IMG/VR virus record: IMGVR_UViG_3300044716_000512
Location: 1 to 38,861 of that record
Length of the DNA stretch: 38,861 bases
Direction: 5' to 3' (one strand)
Origin: a virus
Shown: one piece after another, positions 9,188 to 18,292 of the stretch
How the letters are laid out: every line of letters begins with the position of its first letter
Numbering within the stretch: position 1 is the stretch's first letter
The notes under the pieces: model-generated
Told to the model about the DNA's origin: nothing
Databases searched by the model: none
Seen by the model: only the letters and a program-made list of their open reading frames with translations
Position numbers and translations under genes: made by a program

Positions 9188-11776
9188 ATGAGCAGCCCAG
9201 CAGTACACTATGCTAAAATTAGCAAAATAAATAAAGAAGGATTTGACATAACCGGCTATCTTTCTCAACTTAACACATTCACAATACAATCTGATGATGT
9301 TGGGGAGTTAAACTATAATATTTTATCCTCTCAAGAGCATCCTACATATTACTTATATCAAGTTGAACCGGTATATACTACATCCTCTTATTACCAAATT
9401 TTAGATTATACGTTAAGTGCGGCTAGAGATGGCATAATTACTGGTAACATAGGCAGCACAGTTATTAGTAATTATACTAGTGTAGACAGTAACCCAAATT
9501 CTTATTTCACTGCTTCAAGTGGTGATTATTATTTTTACGACACACCTAATATAAGTCTATCGTCTTCATTTACATGCTCATTACTTCTAGATCCAACAAC
9601 ATTTTTAGGCACAGGTAGTAGAGTATTTGTAAGAATAGCCAGACCTGATGGGGTAGTTTTAACAAAAGATATGTATGATCTAAGCGGATACAATCTCGCC
9701 TTTAATCCTACCATATCTGGCTCAACAGTATTATCTTTTAATACTCTTTCAACACCATACCCATACAACCCAGGAATTATAGAAAACTCATCGCTTCGAG
9801 TATGGGTTACAAATGAAGACCCAGGAGGAGGAATTGGTGGCCCAGTGAAAATTAAAGACTTCCAATTTAATATATTTCAATCTACAAATCCACAAACCCC
9901 ACCTGATAGTACTGTTGTATTCTCACCAGACCAAGTAAACTTCTTCTATTCAGATTATAATCCGTTATATGGAAATGCTGAGATAAATAGGATATCTCAA
10001 TTTAGAATGGATGTTGATTATTCTGATAATCCTTTAGTACCTATTAATTTTGACCAACTGATATCCGGATCCGCAACAAGAGCTGAAGTTCAAGATTCTA
10101 ATTATGCTTCTCAAGCTTGGTCTAATATAAGGTATAATGGGTGTGCATCCACAGCTATATTCTCCCAGCTAAATGATGGATTTAATGCTCCTGCAACCCC
10201 TCCTGTACCTAATGCTTTAGATAGTGGTTATGGTGCTCTTTCACCTGCTGAAAAGAATGAGGCCCTTTTTGCTTATTTTGAAGGAGTAGAAGGAACAGGA
10301 CCTGAAATTATAGGCCAGACTGCTTATCTTGTTAAATGGATTATAGACGAAAAAGGAAACGTAACTGACCCTGAAGTTAATATAGATCCATTCACTGGTT
10401 TGCAACAAAATGTAGGTGTTATAAATCTAACAGATACATTTGAGCCTGGTAAGAATGCCAATGTATCTTTAATATCTAATGACCCATTATTAACATCTAA
10501 TCCAAATGATGACGCATTAACAGGAATACATCCTATAACACACCTTGGAAGAATAAACAGTATACTTATTACTGAAACTGGGTCTAACTCAATAGATTAT
10601 CTTAGAACCGCTTCTTTTTCTGAGGTTGTAGAGGGAGTATCACCATCTGTAAACTATAATTTTTTCGCTCTTAGATCTAGCACCATACAAATAAGTCCTA
10701 ACAGCCCAGTTATTGTCAACTGGAGTAGCGTAACATCAGATCCATCTAACGCATTCACTCCTCATACTACTTATTACGAATCGCCAGGAGATACTACAGT
10801 AGATAATATTCAAGTACAATTTTCTTCTAGAATTATAGTAAGAAATACACTTGATGACGATAATACTAACCCAACAATATCTCTAGCAATTGAAAAATCA
10901 ACAGATGGAGGAGCGACATGGCAGGCTATTCCTATCACAGGGCAATTTAGACAAGGAAATAATACTGGGTGGTGGCAAAATCCTACTTATTACAATGGAA
11001 ATAACCAATGGGGATTTATAGGTATAAGTTTAGCTTTAGGTGCTCCTAATATGTTAAATGAAATTAAAATAGCTACGCCATATATAGATCTAAATACTGG
11101 TGACAGAGTTAGATTATATATAAATAGCACTGATGGTTATAAATTATACGGATTAGACGAAGATGCCAACACTTGGTTCACAGCAAACATGACATATAAT
11201 CCCCAACTAGAAGCCACTTCTAGTTACTGGAGAGTAGGTACCTACCACCCAGCATATTCTCGTGAACTTACAGTCCTAACCGCTTCAAATCAATTAAACC
11301 AAATATATAACTCTCAGGTACCATATTATCAAAATATTTATACTGGAATAGATACAACAACATCTCCTCCTACACCTACATCTACAGTTTTAGATTTTGG
11401 GTTTAGTGTTCCTCAAATAGCTTTTAATAATGGTGATATGGGAGGCCCACGCCCTGGAGATTATATAAGATTTGAATATAATCCTAATCAAGTATATAAT
11501 ATCAAACAAATAGGAGTAGTGACTAATCCTTCATCTTCATATTTTGGAAATTTAACACTTTCTGTTTTCCCTCCTATCCCCTCTACTGCTAACCTAAACC
11601 ATTTTAATATATATCGGGTAGTGAATGATGGCTCATCAGTTATATTAGATGTGCCTAAACCTACAAGTGGTTATAGTTTTAGCGGATTATTATACCCTCA
11701 ATTCTTAAGTGAAACATTACAAGCATCATCTTCAGCGATAGTTCAAGATCTATCAACGAAAGGAATAATATCATAA
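9188..11776 (+). CDS. Large beta-rich virion protein, unknown
   Basis: 862 residues, rich in Ser, Thr, Asn, Tyr and Gly, nearly Cys-free, with no membrane segment or enzyme motif. The composition is typical of tail fibre, baseplate periphery or tail-sheath-decorating proteins. Residues 1-60 (SSPAVHYAKISKINKEGFDI...) look like an ordered attachment domain; the remainder reads as repeated beta-sandwich modules with 'SGS' turns. It follows the 1572-residue protein after 24 bases. The short leader holds GTTTTTAT (9167-9174), a weak relative of the ATATTTAT element. Structural role inferred from context and composition. Confidence 0.72.
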   Translation: MSSPAVHYAKISKINKEGFDITGYLSQLNTFTIQSDDVGELNYNILSSQEHPTYYLYQVEPVYTTSSYYQILDYTLSAARDGIITGNIGSTVISNYTSVDSNPNSYFTASSGDYYFYDTPNISLSSSFTCSLLLDPTTFLGTGSRVFVRIARPDGVVLTKDMYDLSGYNLAFNPTISGSTVLSFNTLSTPYPYNPGIIENSSLRVWVTNEDPGGGIGGPVKIKDFQFNIFQSTNPQTPPDSTVVFSPDQVNFFYSDYNPLYGNAEINRISQFRMDVDYSDNPLVPINFDQLISGSATRAEVQDSNYASQAWSNIRYNGCASTAIFSQLNDGFNAPATPPVPNALDSGYGALSPAEKNEALFAYFEGVEGTGPEIIGQTAYLVKWIIDEKGNVTDPEVNIDPFTGLQQNVGVINLTDTFEPGKNANVSLISNDPLLTSNPNDDALTGIHPITHLGRINSILITETGSNSIDYLRTASFSEVVEGVSPSVNYNFFALRSSTIQISPNSPVIVNWSSVTSDPSNAFTPHTTYYESPGDTTVDNIQVQFSSRIIVRNTLDDDNTNPTISLAIEKSTDGGATWQAIPITGQFRQGNNTGWWQNPTYYNGNNQWGFIGISLALGAPNMLNEIKIATPYIDLNTGDRVRLYINSTDGYKLYGLDEDANTWFTANMTYNPQLEATSSYWRVGTYHPAYSRELTVLTASNQLNQIYNSQVPYYQNIYTGIDTTTSPPTPTSTVLDFGFSVPQIAFNNGDMGGPRPGDYIRFEYNPNQVYNIKQIGVVTNPSSSYFGNLTLSVFPPIPSTANLNHFNIYRVVNDGSSVILDVPKPTSGYSFSGLLYPQFLSETLQASSSAIVQDLSTKGIIS

Positions 11777-11783
11777 TATTTAT
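11776..11783 (+). promoter_or_regulatory. Putative late promoter element ATATTTAT
   Basis: ATATTTAT starts on the last base of the upstream TAA stop, so stop and element form TAATATTTAT. It ends 19 bases before the ATG at 11803, with an A-rich leader between. Confidence 0.5.
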
Positions 11784-11802
11784 AATAAAAAACATATAAA
11801 AA

Positions 11803-12465
11803 ATGGGATTTCTTAATAACCAAATAGTAACAGTTGACGCTATATTAACTACAAAAGGTAGAGAATTATTAGCTAAAAACGACGGCTCTTTCAGAATTAC
11901 ACAGTTTGCTTTATCTGACGACGAGATAGATTATACTCTTTATAACCCAACAAACCCATCAGGTTCTGCTTATTATGGACAAGCTATAGAAAACATGCCT
12001 CTTTTAGAAGCATTTTCTAATGAAACTCAAGATATGAAATATTTACTTACTACTCTACCAAGAGGAACAGCTAAATTACCTATAATTGATGTCGGATACA
12101 CAGCTATTACTTTAAATCAAGGAGCTTCATTAAGTATAACACCTCAAACTCTTAACTATTTAGGAGCCACCCAAACATATGAGACATCAGGATATACTGC
12201 AACTATAGCAGATGTTCGACTAATGAATACATTTACTGGAACTGGTATTAATACAGCCGCTGCCCAAGCTGCTAACTCAACAACAACACTAGGAACTAAC
12301 GTTTCTAAAACAGTTATTGGTACTACTATTAGTTTAACAGCAACTACTGTTAATATTTTATTCGGTTCATTAACATCTTTAAGCACTACATTAACTATTG
12401 TAGGTAGAGATAGTGGAGCAAGAATAACTGTTCCTTTAGTTGTAACTCAAGCTAACGCTTGCTAA
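11803..12465 (+). CDS. Virion structural protein, unknown family
   Basis: 220 residues. The N-terminal half (GFLNNQIVTVDAILTTKGRE, then LLAKNDGSFRITQFALSDDE) looks like a conserved, well-ordered domain; the second half is Thr/Ala-rich beta sequence (about 130-220). It has its own ATATTTAT element and is followed by two paralogous proteins, suggesting a set of tail or fibre components expressed late. No enzyme motif and no membrane segment. The final residues (TQANAC) include the only cysteine. A structural role is inferred. Confidence 0.68.
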   Translation: MGFLNNQIVTVDAILTTKGRELLAKNDGSFRITQFALSDDEIDYTLYNPTNPSGSAYYGQAIENMPLLEAFSNETQDMKYLLTTLPRGTAKLPIIDVGYTAITLNQGASLSITPQTLNYLGATQTYETSGYTATIADVRLMNTFTGTGINTAAAQAANSTTTLGTNVSKTVIGTTISLTATTVNILFGSLTSLSTTLTIVGRDSGARITVPLVVTQANAC

Positions 12466-12470
12466 TAATT

Positions 12471-12478
12471 AAATTTAT
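12471..12478 (+). promoter_or_regulatory. Variant late promoter element AAATTTAT
   Basis: One-base variant of the ATATTTAT element in the 30-base gap before the ATG at 12496. It is followed by an A-rich leader and no evident Shine-Dalgarno sequence. Confidence 0.35.
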
Positions 12479-12495
12479 AAAATAAAAATATAAAA

Positions 12496-13554
12496 ATGGC
12501 TTATAAAAGACTAGACCCTGAAGATTTTGTAGTAAGTGCAGACTCAGTAGTAGCACCAGCATGGTCTACTAACATTCCTACTTTAACTGAAATGTACACA
12601 TCATCAGTACAAGAAATCGGATCATCAGGTAATTATTATTTAAGTATATATCAAACTGAGTCTCTCCAAAATAGCGCAGAAGTCCAGTTTAGTATAGCTT
12701 ACGGAGACGCACAAGGATCAGGTTCATACCTATACGACCCAGGAGTACCTACTCTTTCACCAACTCGCACAGTTTATGGGCAATTCCGAAACTTAATATA
12801 TGGTGATGAAAATGCAGAATTTATTTTTGGATCAGTAACTCAACCTAATTTTTATGTTATTTCTGTTAATAGATCTAGATATAAGGAGAGTTTATTCCCA
12901 GGAAGTTTAAACTTAACCTTATTCTCAGGTGTTAACTCTATAATCTTAACAGACAATAGTAATGATGTAACTACTACAACATATTGTGACGCAGGTAGAA
13001 TCTACCAAATAGTTACGGGAAGTAATGGATATGCTGTAGCGTCTGCCCAAGCTAATAATGGAGCTACACTAGGCCAAACACTATCAGGTTCATATGGTTT
13101 ATTCCTTCCAGATATAGGAACTATAGTATTAAACCCAGCTGCCCTAGCTTTACCATATATCTCAGGAGGTATAAATTTACAAACTCCTCGAAACTCAAAT
13201 TTTGATGATAATACTCCTGCTCTTCTATATAAAAGTGGAAGTGGATATGGTATGACATCTGGATCAGGAGCAGGATCAAGTTTCCAAATTCTAGGACAAG
13301 AAACAGTAACATCTGACTTTATATTCATTAGAGCTCGAAACGCTGAATTTAATTACTCTGTTAACCCAAGCTTTATATCTGGTAGTTCTGGTAATATATT
13401 ATATGATCAATTTATCCAAAACCCAGTAACATATATTACAGGAATTGGATTATATAATGACACTAATAATTTGTTAGCAACAGCTAAACTATCAAAACCG
13501 CTTAAAAAAGACTTTACAAAAGAAGCTTTAGTTAGAGTTAAACTAGATTTCTAA
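12496..13554 (+). CDS. Virion structural protein, paralogue A
   Basis: 352 residues, beta-rich, Ser/Gly-rich. The N-terminal part contains a 'SGNYYLSIYQTES..AEVQFSIAYGD' stretch. The C-terminal ~75 residues (EFNYSVNPSFISGS ... YITGIGLYNDTNNLLATAKL, then SKPLKKD) match the end of the next gene (EFNYSQNPSVISGS ... AAVGLYNEAQELLAVAKLSQ), so the two genes share a C-terminal domain. This shared domain is probably the attachment or trimerisation unit, with the N-terminal parts diverged. Likely tail/fibre or baseplate proteins by position. Confidence 0.72.
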   Translation: MAYKRLDPEDFVVSADSVVAPAWSTNIPTLTEMYTSSVQEIGSSGNYYLSIYQTESLQNSAEVQFSIAYGDAQGSGSYLYDPGVPTLSPTRTVYGQFRNLIYGDENAEFIFGSVTQPNFYVISVNRSRYKESLFPGSLNLTLFSGVNSIILTDNSNDVTTTTYCDAGRIYQIVTGSNGYAVASAQANNGATLGQTLSGSYGLFLPDIGTIVLNPAALALPYISGGINLQTPRNSNFDDNTPALLYKSGSGYGMTSGSGAGSSFQILGQETVTSDFIFIRARNAEFNYSVNPSFISGSSGNILYDQFIQNPVTYITGIGLYNDTNNLLATAKLSKPLKKDFTKEALVRVKLDF

Positions 13555-13558
13555 ATGA

Positions 13559-14533
13559 ATGGGTGCATGGAAATCACTTACAACCTCAGATGTTACGGTT
13601 GTACCGTTTGTTGTAAATAAAAGTTTCGCTTTTATAGGGACTAGTTCCTTTGTAGAACCTGAAGTTGGTATTGATAGATTAATTGGGACTTATATTCCTA
13701 ATTCTATTCCTTTTAGAGAAGATTTAGACCCCACAACTGGGTTTGTGGGGACTTACTATCAAAGAGATATATATTCTTCTATAAAACAACTTTACTACAC
13801 AAACTACATACCTAACCCAATAAGTGGATCCCTTATATCTTATGAGGTAGATCCTACAAGCGGTGGGTTTAATGTAGTCTCAGAAAACCACACTAATACT
13901 AATGTATATAGTAGGTTCTATAACTATGAGCAAACTACTTTATCACAATCTAGATACTTCCCAACTGAATCTGGGGCTCAAATAGGTGTTATATCTATTC
14001 CATCAAAATTATTTGGTGAGTATATTAATCCTAGAACATTTGAATACACATTCAACTACAGTGGCTCTGAAATGACTACACTTTATGATAACGGAGAAGG
14101 AAATATATTAGAAAGCGGTTCAAACAATAATGTAGGAATAATAACTTACCAACATGGTTTAATAACTATTACTTCTGCTTCATTATTAACTAACTTTACA
14201 TCATCAGTTAACACTACATGCAGTTTCCAGAGTGCATGGACTATATTTGAAACACAATATAGATGTACTCTAAGAGAAAATGAATTTAATTATTCCCAAA
14301 ACCCAAGTGTCATCTCAGGAAGTGGATTCACAAATCCTTTAAATACCACTTGCTCCATTGACCAGAGGGGACTAGTATATGGATTCGTCACAGGCTCAGT
14401 TTTCAGTCCATATGTAGCAGCTGTTGGTTTATATAATGAAGCCCAAGAATTATTAGCTGTGGCTAAATTATCTCAACCACTCCCTACAACAAGAACAACA
14501 GATATGACTATAGTAGTTAACTTAGACATGTAA
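13559..14533 (+). CDS. Virion structural protein, paralogue B
   Basis: 324 residues. It shares its C-terminal ~75 residues with the preceding gene (E-F-N-Y-S-x-N-P-S-x-I-S-G, then G-L-Y-N-x(5)-L-L-A-x-A-K-L-S-x-P) and both end in a hydrophobic strand closing with LDF or LDM. The N-terminal part differs from paralogue A. An alternative ATG at 13555 is in another frame. Gap to the previous stop is 4 bases, so the pair is probably co-translated. It is the last gene of the structural block; the next gene begins the DNA-metabolism set. Confidence 0.72.
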   Translation: MGAWKSLTTSDVTVVPFVVNKSFAFIGTSSFVEPEVGIDRLIGTYIPNSIPFREDLDPTTGFVGTYYQRDIYSSIKQLYYTNYIPNPISGSLISYEVDPTSGGFNVVSENHTNTNVYSRFYNYEQTTLSQSRYFPTESGAQIGVISIPSKLFGEYINPRTFEYTFNYSGSEMTTLYDNGEGNILESGSNNNVGIITYQHGLITITSASLLTNFTSSVNTTCSFQSAWTIFETQYRCTLRENEFNYSQNPSVISGSGFTNPLNTTCSIDQRGLVYGFVTGSVFSPYVAAVGLYNEAQELLAVAKLSQPLPTTRTTDMTIVVNLDM

Positions 14534-14553
14534 AAAAATTAATCTAAAACGTT

Positions 14554-14991
14554 ATGAATTGGTTATATAATAATAAAGGTGTAGAGTCGATAAGTGACCT
14601 ACCTGAAGGAGCGTATGGGTTTATATACCGTATAGTAAGCCCTAGCGGGAAATTTTATATTGGTAAAAAAAGTCTAATCCATAATATTAAAAAAGCTCTC
14701 ACTAAAAAAGAATTAGCCGAACAATCAGGTCCTGGCCGTAAAGCTACTAAAAAAGTAGTCCAAAAAGAATCAGATTGGAAAACATATTACGGTTCAGCAA
14801 AAGAACTTAAAGACGATTTAGACAAAATTGGTAAGGAAAACTTCACAAGAGAAATAATAAAAATATGCTATAGTAAAAAATCCTTAACATACTGGGAAAT
14901 AGCTATACAATGTAAAGAAGACGTCCTACTGCAAGAGACATATAATGATAACATTTTAGGAAAGTTTTTTCGAAAAGATTTGGAGAGATAA
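14554..14991 (+). CDS. GIY-YIG family endonuclease, Seg-like
   Basis: 145 residues. The GIY-YIG signature is visible as F-I-Y at 23-25 and Y-I-G at 35-37 within GFIYRIVSPSGKFYIGKKS. Downstream are WKTYYGS (75-81), an Arg at 99 in FTREIIK, and a candidate metal-binding Glu at 115 in YWEIAIQ, all in the order expected for this nuclease fold. Free-standing GIY-YIG proteins in T4-like phages (Seg family) act as homing endonucleases. A Lys-rich insert (about 45-72) may bind DNA. It lies between the tail block and the primase gene, so it may be a mobile intruder, but no intron or direct repeat is apparent. Confidence 0.85.
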   Translation: MNWLYNNKGVESISDLPEGAYGFIYRIVSPSGKFYIGKKSLIHNIKKALTKKELAEQSGPGRKATKKVVQKESDWKTYYGSAKELKDDLDKIGKENFTREIIKICYSKKSLTYWEIAIQCKEDVLLQETYNDNILGKFFRKDLER

Positions 14992-15013
14992 GATTTTATG
15001 TTATATTATATCC

Positions 15014-15943
15014 ATGGTTGATCAACTATTGATAACATTAACAGACTCAGTATTAGGCTTAGGCAAGAATACGGCTAGAGGTAATAGAGCGTATCACTGT
15101 CCATTTTGTAACCACCATAAACCTAAATTAGAGGTTAATATGGTTACTAATTCTAAAGGTGAAAATCCATGGAATTGTTGGGTATGTAATAAAAAAGGCA
15201 AAAAACTTATTAATTTATTTAAACTACTAAAAGTAGATCCTATCAAATTACATGAGTTAAAAGCGCTTGTCGGATCATCTAATACAAACGCAAAAGAAAT
15301 AGTAATAGAGTCGATTCATTTACCTAAAGAATTTACACCTCTATACCCAGCTCCTACAAGTATTATAGCACGTCATGCTCTAGCATATTTAAAATCTAGA
15401 AATATAACTGAAGAAGATATTATTAAGTATAATATAGGTTATTGCGAATACGGGGAGTACGCCAACATGATAGTAATACCTTCTTATGATGGGAATGGGG
15501 TGTTAAATTATTTCTCAACCCGAAATTTTAATAAAAATTCAACACTTAAATATAAAAACCCACAAATATCTAGAGATATAGTTCCTTTTGAATTTTATAT
15601 AAATTGGGATTCTCCTTTAGTATTATGTGAAGGTCCATTTGATGCGTTAGCTATTAAAAGAAATGCTATACCTTTGTTAGGCAAAAATATTTCTAAATCA
15701 TTAATGAAAAAAATAGTTAAATCATCTACACAAAAAATATATATAGCTTTAGATAAAGACGCTATCAAAGCAGCTTTAACATTCTGTGAAGAATTAATAA
15801 ATGAAGGCAAAAAGGTATATTTAGTAGAATTACAAGATAAAGACCCAGGAGAAATGGGTTTTGAAAATTTCACTAATTTAATCCAACAAACTCAAAAACT
15901 AACATTCTCAAAATTATTTGAGAAAAAATTACAACTAATATGA
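15014..15943 (+). CDS. DNA primase, DnaG/gp61-type
   Basis: 309 residues, short for DnaG and close to T4 gp61. It has an N-terminal zinc finger with C29-x2-C32 (HCPFCNHH) and C55-x2-C58 (CWVC). The TOPRIM domain shows the catalytic Glu in LCEGPFDALA (E206) and the metal-binding pair in ALDKDA (D247, D249). It should synthesise RNA primers for lagging-strand replication together with a phage helicase, which is not in this window. Its last four bases (ATGA) overlap the downstream nuclease gene, so the two are translationally coupled. Confidence 0.9.
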   Translation: MVDQLLITLTDSVLGLGKNTARGNRAYHCPFCNHHKPKLEVNMVTNSKGENPWNCWVCNKKGKKLINLFKLLKVDPIKLHELKALVGSSNTNAKEIVIESIHLPKEFTPLYPAPTSIIARHALAYLKSRNITEEDIIKYNIGYCEYGEYANMIVIPSYDGNGVLNYFSTRNFNKNSTLKYKNPQISRDIVPFEFYINWDSPLVLCEGPFDALAIKRNAIPLLGKNISKSLMKKIVKSSTQKIYIALDKDAIKAALTFCEELINEGKKVYLVELQDKDPGEMGFENFTNLIQQTQKLTFSKLFEKKLQLI

Positions 15944-16737
15944 TTGAAAAAAATGTAAATGTTAACAAAAAAGCAGTAACTCGTTTAGTAGAAATAGATA
16001 CTAAAGGAAAACGTGTTAATGTCTTAGATAGACGTTTCTACAACAAAAATGGCGAATACTACCCATCTGTAACAAGTATATTACAGTTTATGCCTAAAAA
16101 TAAGTTTTTTGAAAATTGGCTTAAAGATGTAGGACATAACGCTGATTTTATCGCTAGAAAAGCAGCAGATGAAGGAACACAAGTTCACGATGCTATTGAG
16201 CGTTATTTAGAAGGTGAAAAAATTACCTGGTTTGACAAAGACGGTAACTCACAATACTCTATGGATACATGGAAAATGATTCTAAAATTTGTAGATTTTT
16301 GGGAAACATACACCCCAACATTAGTAGAAAGTGAAATCCACTTATACTCAGATATTCATAAATTTGCGGGAACATGCGATTTAGTATTAGAAATTAATGG
16401 TGAAAAATGGTTAATTGATATTAAAACATCAAACTCAATCCACACATCATATGATTTACAAACAGCATCATACGCTGTAGCATGGAATGAGACATTTAAA
16501 GAAAAAATTGATCGTACTGGTATTTTATGGTTAAAATCATCTAAACGTGGTGAAGATAAAAAAGGTAAAAAAATCCAAGGTAAAGGATGGGAACTATTTG
16601 AATCTGAAAGAAGTATAGAAGAAAACTTTAAATTATTTGGATATATATACGAGTTATACAAGTTAGAAAACACAAATTCACCTTCTAGCGAAGAAATACC
16701 AACTGAAGTTCAAATTAAACCATCTAAGAAAAAATAA
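15940..16737 (+). CDS. PD-(D/E)XK exonuclease, Cas4/RecB-like
   Basis: 265 residues. Motifs of the RecB/Cas4-like nuclease fold appear in order: an 'SVTSIL' N-terminal segment, GTQVHDAIERYL with H83, GTCDLVLE with D147, LIDIKTS with D160 and K162, and the QTASYAVA helix with Q174 and Y178. These are the metal-binding and catalytic residues of the D...D-x-K type. Such proteins process DNA ends in replication and recombination. No cysteine cluster is present, so an iron-sulfur form as in many Cas4 proteins is unlikely. Overlap with the primase gene supports a replication/repair role. Confidence 0.88.
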   Translation: MIEKNVNVNKKAVTRLVEIDTKGKRVNVLDRRFYNKNGEYYPSVTSILQFMPKNKFFENWLKDVGHNADFIARKAADEGTQVHDAIERYLEGEKITWFDKDGNSQYSMDTWKMILKFVDFWETYTPTLVESEIHLYSDIHKFAGTCDLVLEINGEKWLIDIKTSNSIHTSYDLQTASYAVAWNETFKEKIDRTGILWLKSSKRGEDKKGKKIQGKGWELFESERSIEENFKLFGYIYELYKLENTNSPSSEEIPTEVQIKPSKKK

Positions 16738-16744
16738 TATTTAT
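16737..16744 (+). promoter_or_regulatory. Putative late promoter element ATATTTAT
   Basis: The element begins on the last base of the upstream TAA (TAATATTTAT) and ends 25 bases before the ATG at 16770. Confidence 0.5.
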
Positions 16745-16769
16745 AACAAATTATTGTTAAATATTACCC

Positions 16770-17255
16770 ATGGATTTAAAATACACCGAACTTGCGAATA
16801 AGCTTAGTTTAGATAAATATACTTATGAATTAGTAGAGGAGTTAAAAAAAGAATTACACTATGATAGTGATATTCAAGCAAAACTCCAACCGCATATACT
16901 TTCATTAGTTAAACATATGTTAGGTAAGGGGATGAATATATCTCCTTTACCTAAAGTATCTTTTATAGACCATGACTCTGAAAACGCTAATAATGTATTA
17001 GGCTTAACCGCATATTATGATCCTATTGGTAAATCCATTACATTATATACATGTAACAGACATCCTAAAGACATACTACGTTCATTTTCCCACGAGATGA
17101 TCCATCACATGCAAAATCTTGAAGGTAGACTACAGGGTAAAATTCATACTCAAAATGTAAATGAAGATGACTATTTACGAGAAATAGAAAGAGAAGCATA
17201 TGAACTTGGTAATATGACTTTAAGAGAATGGGAAAACTCGCTAAAGAACAAATAA
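16770..17255 (+). CDS. Putative zinc metallopeptidase-like protein (HExxH)
   Basis: 161 residues. SFSHEMIHHMQNLEG holds an HExxH motif at H108-H112 (HEMIH, followed by H113), and EREAYELGN about 30 residues later supplies a Glu in the position of a third zinc ligand, as in gluzincin-like and SprT-like small peptidases. The N-terminal ~60 residues are helical. There is no signal peptide. A separate ATATTTAT element precedes it, and it heads a run of packaged-protein candidates. Possible roles are a virion-borne protease or a host-protein-targeting peptidase; the substrate is unknown. Confidence 0.75.
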   Translation: MDLKYTELANKLSLDKYTYELVEELKKELHYDSDIQAKLQPHILSLVKHMLGKGMNISPLPKVSFIDHDSENANNVLGLTAYYDPIGKSITLYTCNRHPKDILRSFSHEMIHHMQNLEGRLQGKIHTQNVNEDDYLREIEREAYELGNMTLREWENSLKNK

Positions 17256-17258
17256 CTA

Positions 17259-17266
17259 ATATTTAT
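17259..17266 (+). promoter_or_regulatory. Putative late promoter element ATATTTAT
   Basis: In the 26-base gap between the HExxH gene and the ATG at 17282; the leader after it is A-rich. Confidence 0.5.
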
Positions 17267-17281
17267 TAAAAATAAACACAT

Positions 17282-17695
17282 ATGAAACTTTCTCAGTTAA
17301 AAAATTTAATTCTAGAAGCTATACAAGAAGATAATTTAGCATCTATGCCTCAAGAAAATATTGATGAGCCAATGAAATTCAAAGGCGTCAATATGATCAA
17401 AGACTTTTACGTAGTATCAAAACCAACCCCAGAAAACCGTGAAAGCTCAGTTCGTAAAGCTAATGTATTCGATGAAGTATTAATGGAAGATACACATGGT
17501 GTGTATGAATCTCAAGCTGAAGCCACTCGTGAAGCTAAAAAACTTACTCAAGAATACAGCTCTCAGTTGCAAGAATTAGAAAGTACTATGGAAGAAGTAA
17601 GAGCTCAAAAGAAAGAGTTAGAACTTAGAAGAAAAGAAGCAGCTGAAAAATTAGCCCAAATGAAAGGCAAAAAGAAAAAAGAAGATAAAAAATAA
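17282..17695 (+). CDS. Small helical protein with capsid-targeting-like N terminus
   Basis: 137 residues, unknown family. Residues 1-17 (MKLSQLKNLILEAIQED) carry I-L-E followed by Ala at 10-13, matching (L/I)-x-E cleavage sites of T4-type prohead proteases, and closely resemble the tags on other genes here. The C-terminal half (about 75-137) is a long charged coiled coil ending in a Lys-rich tail (KGKKKKEDKK), which could contact DNA. Four bases separate it from the next gene. A head-internal, DNA-associated role is a reasonable hypothesis only. Confidence 0.72.
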   Translation: MKLSQLKNLILEAIQEDNLASMPQENIDEPMKFKGVNMIKDFYVVSKPTPENRESSVRKANVFDEVLMEDTHGVYESQAEATREAKKLTQEYSSQLQELESTMEEVRAQKKELELRRKEAAEKLAQMKGKKKKEDKK

Positions 17696-17698
17696 ATT

Positions 17699-18268
17699 AT
17701 GTCTGATAATGTTCTAAAAAAGCAGTTCCAACAAAAAGACGTTCAACGTCTCCGTAATCTTATGACTGGTAAATACGGTGATAAGACTACAGTTGGTATA
17801 GGTTACACTAAACAACATGAATTCCATGATGAAGGTGATATATGGGAAGAAGATGGTCGTCAATGGACTATTAGAAATGGTGTTAAACAAAATATTACTA
17901 AATTAGATAAAGCAAAAGAAGCTGTAAATATGCCTCTTTTTTGTCCATGTTGTAATAAATTGATGAAAAATAAATATGATAAGCCATTCTATATGCAATA
18001 TAGAAGATGCTTTGGCTGTCAAGTTGATTTTGAAACAGAGTTAAGAATAAAAGGACTCTGGGAAGAATATGAAAAACACATCATAAATTCAGATATAGAT
18101 GGACTAATAAACGAGTTCACAATCTGGATAGACGAAGAAATGACTGAAACCAACACCTCATACATTACAGAAGATGGAGAAGTTGAAAGATGGGTAGGTT
18201 CTTCAAAACAAAAATTAATACAAAATAAAGAAGAAACAATTAAATATCTTGAGAGTTTCAAGAGATAA
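17699..18268 (+). CDS. Zinc-ribbon protein, unknown function
   Basis: 189 residues. A four-cysteine zinc-ribbon is clear: C82-x2-C85 (FCPCCNK) and C104-x2-C107 (CFGC), separated by a basic/aromatic loop. The N-terminal part (KDVQRLRNLMTGKYGDKT, then DEGDIWEEDGRQWTIRNGVK) looks like a compact conserved domain that ends before the ribbon; the C terminus is helical and acidic. No catalytic motif is visible. It is 3 bases downstream of the coiled-coil gene. It could be a DNA- or RNA-polymerase-binding factor or structural zinc protein; not assignable from sequence alone. Confidence 0.75.
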   Translation: MSDNVLKKQFQQKDVQRLRNLMTGKYGDKTTVGIGYTKQHEFHDEGDIWEEDGRQWTIRNGVKQNITKLDKAKEAVNMPLFCPCCNKLMKNKYDKPFYMQYRRCFGCQVDFETELRIKGLWEEYEKHIINSDIDGLINEFTIWIDEEMTETNTSYITEDGEVERWVGSSKQKLIQNKEETIKYLESFKR

Positions 18269-18271
18269 CAA

Positions 18272-18279
18272 ATATTTAT
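18272..18279 (+). promoter_or_regulatory. Putative late promoter element ATATTTAT
   Basis: Between the zinc-ribbon gene stop (18268) and the ATG at 18293, ending 13 bases before the start. Confidence 0.5.
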
Positions 18280-18292
18280 ACACAAAATCAAC

